Of a stretch of 34,721 nucleotides of DNA, positions 1-8,400 are shown piece after piece. The notes beneath the pieces are model-generated. The model did not search any database and was not told where the DNA came from. It saw nothing but the letters and a program-made list of their open reading frames with translations. This DNA is from Nakamurella silvestris (lineage in GTDB: Bacteria; Actinomycetota; Actinomycetes; Mycobacteriales; Nakamurellaceae), in contig QXCQ01000244.1 of assembly GCA_003576535.1 (NCBI GenBank), positions 1-34,721 on the forward strand, read 5' to 3'. Each line of letters opens with the position of its first letter. The first letter of the stretch is position 1. The position numbers and the translations under genes are program-made.

Positions 1-3000
1 CCCGGCGCCGCGGCCCCGGGATGCGAATACCGGTACAGGAAGGCCGCCATCGCCTGACGCTCGATCGAGGCACCCGGCTTGAAGGTGTTCCCGGCGAACC
101 CGTTGGTGATGTTCTTGCTCTTCAGCCAGCTGATCTCACCGCAGAACTCCGCCCCCGTCGGAACATCCGCATAGGGCGCGACGGAACAGGCCGGGGCCTT
201 GGCACCGTCATGGTCCAGGCGGTACAGGAAGGCGGCGAACGCCTGCCGGGACACGGCCTCGCCCGGCTTGAAGTACACCGCATCCCCGGAGGCGGTTCCG
301 GTCGAGATCCGCTTCTCGGCCATCCACCGGATGTCGGCGTAGAACTGGCTGCCGGCCGGCACATCCGTGAACTGCGGTGCCGGATCGGGGATGTCGACCT
401 TGACGACTGTCACCGTGTAGGTGGTGGCCGTGGTGTGGTCCTGGGCGTAGGCCTTGAGGGTGAGGGTCGTCGAGGCATTCGGCACCGGGACGATCCGGTC
501 CTGCGTGTTGTCGAACAGGATCCCGTTGGCCAGGACCAGTCCGCTCGGCAGATGCGGGGTAGCGAAGAGGTGGACCTCGGCGGTCTTTGTCGGCACCGTC
601 AGGGTGTAGTCCTTCTGCGCGGACGTGAACGCCGGTGCCAGTGACCCCTTGTCGAAGGTCAGGGCCGACAATGCGGGGTCGGTGTCGAACACCGTGCTGC
701 GCTTGATGTGGATCCCGTAGACCCCGCCCACCAGGCCGCCGGTCGACTGGAACCGTACGGTGACGACCGGGATCTTCTTCCCGGCATCGTCCAGGACGAA
801 ATCCCCGCTGCTGTTCGTCTTGTACCTGGTCTGGTCGTTGACAGTCAGGTACTTCGCCGGGATCTCGGTGGTATCCGGATAGAACACGTTGGTGCCGGCC
901 GTGTCCGTGAGGGTGGTGGTCTTGAGCTTCTCGTCGTTGACGTAGACGTCGAAGCTGCGGCCCTTGTCCCCCGAGTAGTAGGTGACCTGCAGGTAGTTCT
1001 TCGCCTGGGTCGGATCGATGGCCAGGTCGTAGCTGAACCAACCACCGGCCAAGGCATCCCGGTACGGGCGTGCCTGCCACAGACCGATGGTGGAGTTGGC
1101 TGAGGCCTTCATGTTCTTGTCGGCCTCGAAGTTGTTGCCGTCGAAGCTGGTCAGGCTGTCGACACTGACCTCGACCTCGCGCAGGTTCTGCTTGTCCTGA
1201 CGGATGCGGTCCTGGGAGGCCTGGGAATCGGGCTCCTCCAGGAACATGTACAGGCCGTACCGCTCCTGGTAGTTGCGGTAGTGCGGGGTGAACACCAGGT
1301 CCCCGGCATCGGCGGTGTTGTTCAGCTTGAACTGCACCAGGCCCGCGGACGAATCGGCGATCCGCACGACATTCTGCGCGACATCGGCCTTCCATTGCGC
1401 GGCCGTGACGTTCTTCGCCGTGATCGTGCTCTGCGCAGCGGGATCAACCGTTCCGACCCGGACCAGGACACCGACGGTACGGGTGGTGTCCATGTTGGTC
1501 TTGGTCAGCTTGGCGCTGAGCACCACCGGCCCGTACTTGAAGGCGACGAAGTTCTTGTTGTCCTGGGTGGCGGAGGCGACGACCTTCATCGGCATCGTGT
1601 ACGTGATCACATCACCCTTGGCCACGTTCGGCAGCAGGAGGTATCCCCCCGACACCGTGGCGGTCACCGTCTGGCCGTTGACGACCACGGTGGGGCTGCC
1701 GGCGATCCAGTTGGGCACCCGCAGGCGGAGGGTGGTGCCGGCCTTGACTGCACCACCGTCGACCGCATCGACGGTGAAGGTGACGGTGTCGGAGTTCGGC
1801 ATGTTCGCCACCTGCTTCAGGCGCAGGTTCTGGGCCGTGTAGTCGAAGGTCGAGGAGAAGAACATGTTGACGTACACCGACTTCCCGCCCGTGAAGTAGA
1901 TGGAGTCCCCCAGCTTGGAGAAGTTCTCCATGCCGGTGCCGATGCAGCACCAGAACTCGGTGAACGGCAGGCCGAACACCTTCTGGTACCCCGGGGCCAT
2001 CGGCTGGAAGTAGGTGGTCATGCCGGTCTCGGGGTTCTGCGAGGACAGGATGGTGTTGATGAAGGTGTTCTCGTAGTAGTCCGCGTACTTGACGTCCTTG
2101 GTGAGTTTGAACAGCTCACGGGACAGTTTGAGCATGTTGTACTCGTTGCACGTCTCCGAGGTCTGGGCGTTGCCGCTGTCTCCTTGGTTGGCGGCGAAGG
2201 CGTACAACAGATCCGCACCGTGGAAGTGCTCGGACTGGCTGTTGGACCCGGTCACGTAGGTGTGATGGTCGATCACGATCTTCCAGAAGTTCTGGGCCGC
2301 CGTGAGGTACATCGGCAGATCCCGCTTCTCCTGGTCGGTGAGAGCGGCGTAGTAGGACTCGTTCTGGGTCAGCACGGTGTACCGCTTGAGTGCGCCGATC
2401 AGTTTCGGGATCGTGGTGTTGGCGTGCCGCCCGTCGAGGACGTCGGTGCCGGCGGCGAGCTGCCGGAACAGGGTGGTCTCGTCGAAGGCCTCGGCCGCCT
2501 TCTTGTAGTGCGGATTGCCGGTGATGTCGTACAACTCGTACAGGGCCTCGTTCATCCCGCCGTACTCGGTACTCAGCAGGGTGGTGACATTGGTCAGCTT
2601 GGACACGCGGTTGTAGACGTACTCGCCGAACTGGTCGGCGATGGCCAGGGCCTGGTCGCCGAGCGGGCCGTCCACGAACTCGGAGATGTCCAACAGGCCG
2701 GCCAGGATCTTGTGCAGGTTGTACCAGGGGACAAGGACGTTCTCATCCGAGCTGCCGGTGCCCTGCACCTTGTCCAGGATGCTCTCTCGGAATGCGGAGA
2801 CGTACCCGGCGCTGGCCGGGTGGCCCACGGCATAGGCGTCCTGCGACTTCTTCAGACCGTTGACGGCTGCCGTGATCTGGGCCAGCAGACCGGCCTTCGT
2901 CGTGGCATCGGTGGTGCTGATGTAGGACTGCGCCAGGGCCGACATGTAGTGGCCGAAGGCATGACCACGGAAGTTGGTGGCGTTGCTGCGTTCCCATCCG

Positions 3001-4304
3001 GCATAACCGCTGGTGGTGGTCGGGGTCAGCCCGGAGACCTTGTAGAACTCGAAAAGGAACTTCTCCGAACTCAGGCTCAGCAGGTATTCGTGCTCCTTGG
3101 CGGCGGCGTTGTTCAGGAAGGTGCCGGACAGCAGAACGGTGTCCAATCCGCTGTCCTCGAGCAGGTCGGCCAGTTGCTGGGCCGGTACGGTGACCTGGAA
3201 CTGCCGCTGCACCACCGGTCCTGCGGCGTAGGAGACCTTGGCGGTCAGAGTGACCACCGCATCGGGTTGCCCCTCTTCCGGGCGTTTCACGGTGCCGAGG
3301 CTGTCGATCACCCCCGGGTTCGAGGACACCCACTGGATGGTCGAACCCCGGGATCCGGCGCTGCTCAGCACCAGGCCGATGGTCGCCGACTCCGGCAGGG
3401 TGAGACCGTCGGCATCCGACTGCGCGATGGCCTGCCGGTCGATGGTTCGGCCCGACTCCTCGTACAGGGACACCACTTCGCCCAGGTTCGCGATGCCGTT
3501 GTACAACCGGTACTCGTCGAGGCCGGCGACCAGGTAGGAACCCTTGTACTGCGGACCGTTGAACCCGATCGTCTTCGGCAGGGCCGCGCTGGAGCCGAGG
3601 ACACCGGTGGCACCGTCGACGCCCACGGCGTTGGCGACGGTGGAGGACACGGGCTCACCGTTGCGGTAGAAGGAGACCCCCTTGGAGGTGTGGTCGTAGG
3701 TGACCACGACATGGGTCCACTGCCCTGCGGGGAAGAACGCGGCCCGGTCGGCCGAGGACACCCGAACCTTGTAGGGCTGCCCGGTGGCCGGTCCGATCGA
3801 GATCGCCAGCGGCACCGTGTTCGACTCCGAGGACAGGTACCAGCCGTCGGTGTTGTAGGCCTGTTTGTTCCAACTGATCACCTGCTCCCCGGCCATCGTG
3901 GCGGTGGGGTTGATCCAGAAGGAGAGGGTCAGGTCCTGGGGTTGCAGGTCGATGCTCGTGCCCAGGTCGAGGTAGGTGTTCCCCTTGAGTTTCAGGGCCT
4001 TGGAACCCGCTGCGACACCGGCCATGTACTCGTAGTTGAGGGTGGTGGAACCGTTGTGCCCCTTCAACGTGGCGTTGTTGGCCTTGGAACTCGAGTCCGC
4101 GGTGTTGTCCTCGAACTTCAGGTTCAGTACCGGATCGGGCAGCCCGGCCTCGGCGGCCCACGCGGGCACCCCCAGGCTCGAGGTCACCATCAGCGCAGCG
4201 GCCGTCAATGCCAGGGCCATCCGTCCCGGACGCCTCCTGGCGCCAGGTGCCACCGGCACCGCATTCTCCTTCGGCGGCCGGACCTCGACCAGGCGGTTCA
4301 ACAT
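1..4304 (-). CDS. SLH-anchored GH127-type beta-L-arabinofuranosidase, C-terminus cut by the window edge
   Basis: Secreted glycosidase that should release beta-L-arabinofuranose from plant glycans. About 1434 codons are visible and the stop lies outside the window. From the start at 4304: a long positively charged N-region and hydrophobic core ending near AWA (about residue 50); a LamG-like lectin fold (about 58-280); an Ig-like module (283-370); the GH127 barrel and its beta domains (371-970); a beta-rich module (1050-1204); a cadherin-like module (1205-1308); then SLH repeats. The zinc and catalytic signature is intact: ETC at E717/C719 and FWCC at C786/C787, with E692 in SEHF as likely acid/base. 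In the family the first Cys of the pair is the nucleophile. The start at 4304 has AGGAAGG eight bases upstream; 4322 and 4220 are in-frame alternatives. It is divergent from the hydrolase at 5432. The family call is strong; the exact substrate is inferred. Confidence 0.88.
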   Translation of the reverse strand, partial: MLNRLVEVRPPKENAVPVAPGARRRPGRMALALTAAALMVTSSLGVPAWAAEAGLPDPVLNLKFEDNTADSSSKANNATLKGHNGSTTLNYEYMAGVAAGSKALKLKGNTYLDLGTSIDLQPQDLTLSFWINPTATMAGEQVISWNKQAYNTDGWYLSSESNTVPLAISIGPATGQPYKVRVSSADRAAFFPAGQWTHVVVTYDHTSKGVSFYRNGEPVSSTVANAVGVDGATGVLGSSAALPKTIGFNGPQYKGSYLVAGLDEYRLYNGIANLGEVVSLYEESGRTIDRQAIAQSDADGLTLPESATIGLVLSSAGSRGSTIQWVSSNPGVIDSLGTVKRPEEGQPDAVVTLTAKVSYAAGPVVQRQFQVTVPAQQLADLLEDSGLDTVLLSGTFLNNAAAKEHEYLLSLSSEKFLFEFYKVSGLTPTTTSGYAGWERSNATNFRGHAFGHYMSALAQSYISTTDATTKAGLLAQITAAVNGLKKSQDAYAVGHPASAGYVSAFRESILDKVQGTGSSDENVLVPWYNLHKILAGLLDISEFVDGPLGDQALAIADQFGEYVYNRVSKLTNVTTLLSTEYGGMNEALYELYDITGNPHYKKAAEAFDETTLFRQLAAGTDVLDGRHANTTIPKLIGALKRYTVLTQNESYYAALTDQEKRDLPMYLTAAQNFWKIVIDHHTYVTGSNSQSEHFHGADLLYAFAANQGDSGNAQTSETCNEYNMLKLSRELFKLTKDVKYADYYENTFINTILSSQNPETGMTTYFQPMAPGYQKVFGLPFTEFWCCIGTGMENFSKLGDSIYFTGGKSVYVNMFFSSTFDYTAQNLRLKQVANMPNSDTVTFTVDAVDGGAVKAGTTLRLRVPNWIAGSPTVVVNGQTVTATVSGGYLLLPNVAKGDVITYTMPMKVVASATQDNKNFVAFKYGPVVLSAKLTKTNMDTTRTVGVLVRVGTVDPAAQSTITAKNVTAAQWKADVAQNVVRIADSSAGLVQFKLNNTADAGDLVFTPHYRNYQERYGLYMFLEEPDSQASQDRIRQDKQNLREVEVSVDSLTSFDGNNFEADKNMKASANSTIGLWQARPYRDALAGGWFSYDLAIDPTQAKNYLQVTYYSGDKGRSFDVYVNDEKLKTTTLTDTAGTNVFYPDTTEIPAKYLTVNDQTRYKTNSSGDFVLDDAGKKIPVVTVRFQSTGGLVGGVYGIHIKRSTVFDTDPALSALTFDKGSLAPAFTSAQKDYTLTVPTKTAEVHLFATPHLPSGLVLANGILFDNTQDRIVPVPNASTTLTLKAYAQDHTTATTYTVTVVKVDIPDPAPQFTDVPAGSQFYADIRWMAEKRISTGTASGDAVYFKPGEAVSRQAFAAFLYRLDHDGAKAPACSVAPYADVPTGAEFCGEISWLKSKNITNGFAGNTFKPGASIERQAMAAFLYRYSHPGAAAP

Positions 4305-4312
4305 CAACAGTG

Positions 4313-4319
4313 CCTTCCT
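4313..4319 (-). promoter_or_regulatory. Ribosome binding site of the GH127 gene
   Basis: On the minus strand this reads AGGAAGG, eight bases before the ATG at 4304-4302. It overlaps the codons of the upstream in-frame ATG at 4322, which itself has only a weak site. It therefore favours 4304 as the start. Confidence 0.6.
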
Positions 4320-4720
4320 CATCTACTCGGGTGGGCGGATCTCGTCCCGCGGTGAGATCGCAGGTGGTGGGGTTCGTCCGGGTTCGTCACCGACGTCCGG
4401 ACGGAACCGACACGGGGGCAACAGGGCTCGCCGAAGACACCGGTCGGGCACGCCGACAGGCTGTCTTCAGGGGTTTCGCCGCCGCCGGTGTGCCCGTACC
4501 CCGAAACGCACCGGATTCGGGGGGCCACAACCGGCCCCGGGCAGGTCTACAGGATCAGCGGATGCGGGGTGGCCGGGGTGGTTCGGGACGGACCGAACCG
4601 GTGGTGACCGCCACTACGCGTAGGTGCCCCATACATGTCTCCTTTGACATCGATCCGCTGCACGTCGCCGAGACCGCCATGTCCTGCACGAACAGGAGGC
4701 GATCAGCATCCGGCGAGTTC

Positions 4721-4749
4721 ATTGTGAGCGTTAACACCCATGAAGTCAA
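4721..4749 (-). promoter_or_regulatory. Promoter with embedded LacI-family-like operator
   Basis: Read on the minus strand there is a TTGACT -35 (4749-4744), a 17-base spacer and a CACAAT -10 (4726-4721). The spacer and -10 contain TGTTAACGCTCACA (4736-4723). This is an imperfect palindrome with the central CG and flanking TGT/ACA arms typical of LacI-family operators; ten of fourteen positions are symmetric. A repressor bound here would block the promoter, which fits substrate-induced control of the GH127 gene. The transcript would begin near 4714, leaving a leader of about 410 bases. The regulator gene is not in the window. Confidence 0.6.
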
Positions 4750-5416
4750 CACGTCCGTCCACCATCGGGACATGGCCGCCCACCCCCTGCAGACGCGGGT
4801 GACCGACCGCGCGCCGCCGCCGACATCACCCGAGGGAGAGGCCGCGATCGGGTCCTGATCGGTTGACGAACCCCCTCCTGCCTTCAATTCCGAAAGATAC
4901 CGAAAAGGATTGCGGTCTACCGAGGTGACGCGGTACGGTCCACCAACCAGCCTCCTGATCGAAGGGCCAACGTATGCGAGCAGCCACGACAGCGCACCAC
5001 CATCGCCGCGGAGCCAGCGGTGTCACACGCAGCCACGCGGCTCAGGCACTGATCACCTCGACCCCCGAAAGCAGCACTGCACGGCGGTAATCCACGACGG
5101 GAACCTCTTCAGGCAGCGTCCATCGTGCCCTCAGCGCTGAGGTGCACACATCCGCCGCCATCCGGCTCCATCACGGCAACGCCCGATTTCCTCCCCCGCG
5201 CGCGTCCGCTCACACCCCAGGACGCCGCGGCCCCCTGCCTGTCCCGCAGCGGGGGAAACGCCGACTCTTGAACAACGGACCGAAAAGGCTTGCAGCCCCG
5301 CCCGACGGCGACAGCAGGGGACGGCCGGAGCCGGCACGCATGTCCGGCCCACGACGGTCGCAGCACCCACAACTCCACCCCGGCAACACATCCCAGCCCC
5401 AGTCCCACCCCGATTG

Positions 5417-5422
5417 AAAGGA
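5417..5422 (+). promoter_or_regulatory. Ribosome binding site that sets the start at GTG 5432
   Basis: AAAGGA lies nine bases before GTG 5432. An in-frame TTG at 5414 overlaps this site and is therefore unlikely to be the true start. Confidence 0.6.
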
Positions 5423-5431
5423 CACAAAGAC

Positions 5432-8400
5432 GTGCCACAACGATTGTTCAGGAGGGCGGCCGCCTCGGCCGTCGCGGCCACGATGGTGGTGAGCACCTTC
5501 ATCCTGCCCGCCACCTCCGCATCAGCAGTGGGCCCGGTCCTGCCGGGCAACGAAGGTGATGTCGGTGTCTACACCGACGGAACCAGCCACGTCATGGACA
5601 TCGGCGAGCCGACCTTCACCAACGTGGCCGAGGTACAGGGCAAGCTCGCTCCCGGTGTTCCGTTCACCGCGAACAGCATGTACCAGAGCATCTTCGACAA
5701 GGATCTCGCGGCCGGCGGAACCGACTACTACCTCGACCGGGTGCTCGGCGTCCAGGGCACCCTCGGTGCCACCGTCCTGCAGACCCGCGGACGATCCCTG
5801 TACATGCGCGGCGCGAGCAACAACAACTTCACCGTCATGGGATTCGCCGGCACCGCCTTCGCCGGCGGTCCGAACAGCCTCGGGAACTTCTACACCGTCA
5901 CGGTTCCCGGTCAGACGGTCACCGAGGTCAGCGCCAACCGCTTCAACGCACCCAGCCACACCTCCGACCGATACACCATCGGCACGACAGGTGTCTCGGC
6001 CGATCTGAAGAAGTTCATCACCTACGACAACGTCGCCGTCACCACCATCAAGTTCACCAACCCCGGCACCACCGCCGCCGCCTTCACCGTGCGCGCGACC
6101 TCGCCGATCGCCACGATCGCGACCGGTGCCGCCGACGAGCTGACGGGGTCCCGGACCCTCACCAGCGGTGCCAACAACGGTCTCGTCGACACCCCCTGGT
6201 CCACCGTCACCGTCGGCCTCAAGGCCAAGGGCTTCAGCACGGTCGGCACCAACCTCGACCGCGCCGTCAGCATCCCGGCCGGGGAGTCCCTGGAGATCTC
6301 CGTCGTCGGCGCCCTCTACTCCAACACCCTGCCCAAGTCCCGCGCCGATCTGCTCGAGTACGCGGACATGGCCCCTGCCACGGCCTTCAAGACCGGCGTC
6401 ACCGAGTTCAACCGCCGTTGGGCATCGGACATCCCGTACGTCAACGTCCCGAACCCGGCCATCGAGAAGGCCATCGTCTACCGCTGGTGGGGTGAGCGCT
6501 ACAACAGCCTCGACACCAACGAGCCGGGCTACGTGTACCAGTACCCGACCACGATCGAGGGCGTGAACCTCTACCAGAACTCGATCGTGCTGACCCAGCC
6601 GATGCACCTGCAGGACACCAAGTGGATGCGTACCCCGTACCTGCCGTACGGCCAGATCCTCAACGTGGGTGAGCTTTCCGGTTCCTCGGCGTTCCTGGAC
6701 AGCCCCGGCCACACCAGCTGGAACAACCACTACTCCCAGTACATGGGCACCGCGGGCCTGGAGGCCTACAACGTCCACGGCGGCGGCGCGGCCCTGGCCG
6801 AGAAGTTCGGCTACTACTTCGAGAACGACGGCAAGGGCCAGCTGGAGCACTACGACGGCAACGGCAACAAGCTCATCGCCTACGACACGAACTACATGCC
6901 GGGCAACGACGCCGACGCGATCAGCTTCGGCTTCCCCAAGTCCACCGCCACCGCCCCCGGGGCGCGGACCATCGAGCGTCCCGAATCCGCTTATGTGTGG
7001 GGTGATTTCGATGCCGCCCGTCAGCTGTACGAGATCGCCGGCACCGGCAGCGGCAAGGTCAACGAGATGGCCGGGTACGCCAACGACATCCAGTCCTCCA
7101 TCCTGACCAACCTGTGGAGCGAGGACACCAGGATGTTCCTGGCGAAGACGACCCACGGAGCAACCTCGGCGGCCTCGTCCAACGGCAAGGCCAATCCGCT
7201 CCCCGTCGCCTCCCGCACCTTCATCCCGGCCAAGGAGTCGAACCTCTACGACGTCTACTCCGAGAACCTGATCCCGAAGACCGACACCGCCAAGTACGTC
7301 GACGGTTTCCGCTTCCTGACCTACGGGGACAACTTCCCGATCTTCCCGTTCTACACGGCCAACCAGTACGACCGGACGGCCTACGGGATCGGCGGGTCGA
7401 ACAACTTCTCCAACATCAACTTCACCGTGCAGTTCCGGGCCGTGCGCGCGGCGCTGCGCACCTATGACCCGACCCACAAGTACGTGACCCCCGAGTACGC
7501 CTCCCGGTTGCTGAACTGGATGGCGTGGAGCACCTACCCCGGTGCGGACCTGCGGGTGCCGAACCAGGCCGAGTACTACTCGGGTTGGAACGCCGCGACC
7601 AAGACCTACAACCGCAACAACCCGAACCACGTGATGCTCGGCAACATGAACTACATCTTCATCGAGGACATGGGCGGCATCCAGCCGCGGTCGGACGACA
7701 CCATCGAGCTGTCCCCGATCGACCTGGGCTACGACTACTTCATGGTGAACAACCTCCGCTACCACGGCAAGGACGTCACCATCGTCTGGGACAAGGACGG
7801 CACGAAATACGGTCTCGGCCAGGGGTACAGCCTCTTCGTCGACGGGCAGAAGAAGGTCACCACCGACAAGATCGGCAAGTTGACCTACAACCCGAACACC
7901 AACGTGGTCGACGCCGCCGCCGGCCTGGCGGTCACCTACACCGCTCCGGCCGCGTCGAGCTTCCCGACCGCGAAGAACACCACCATCGAGGACACCCGCG
8001 TCGTGGAGTACCTCAAGACCGCCGGTCTGGACCTCACCGAGGGTTCGGTCAACCTCGCCAAGGGTGCGACCCTGAGCTCCTCCTTCACCCAGGTCGGTGC
8101 CCGTCCGACCCCGTGGCGCAACTTCCACACCCCCGGCTACAGCAGCAGTTCCATGAACTACTCCCCCGGTGCCATTGCCGAGACCGAGCGTCCGGTCAAG
8201 CTCGCCGCCGTCACCGACGGCAACACCGTCAACGAGCCCTACTGGGGCAACTACGGCACCACGGACGCAACCGGGTACGTCGAGCTCGATCTGGGCAGCG
8301 CCAAGAGGTTCGACAACCTGAAGGTCTACTTCGTCAGCGACCGCCAGGCCGGCGGCTACAAGGAGCCGCTCAAGTACGCCGTGCAGGTCCCCGACGGTTC

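Larger units (their letters stand above)
4305..5431. other. 1.1-kb intergenic region between divergent glycosidase genes
   Basis: I see no convincing gene here. The short frames are low-complexity, have no ribosome binding sites and overlap one another. The region holds the minus-strand promoter and operator at 4721-4749, and a roughly 400-base leader for the GH127 gene. That leader contains a small hairpin (CCCCGAA at 4499-4505 pairing with TTCGGGG at 4516-4522). A 15-base direct repeat with one mismatch (ACCGAAAAGGATTGC at 4899-4913, ACCGAAAAGGCTTGC at 5279-5293) lies on the side of the plus-strand gene. I could not identify a strong promoter for the plus-strand gene. A weak TTGACG at 4863-4868 lacks a good -10 partner. 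Confidence 0.6.

Noticed and set aside
1281-4355. 1024-codon open frame on the plus strand
   Set aside because: It is antisense to the GH127 gene, whose domains and catalytic motifs are clear. Its product is a Gly/Val/Arg-rich low-complexity string typical of high-GC shadow frames.
4499-4522. Rho-independent terminator or riboswitch in the GH127 leader
   Set aside because: A 7-bp stem without a T-tract and no recognisable aptamer. Mentioned only as a hairpin.
4036-4887. Short frames in the intergenic region on both strands
   Set aside because: No ribosome binding sites, mutual overlap and biased composition. The operator and promoter explain part of the region better.
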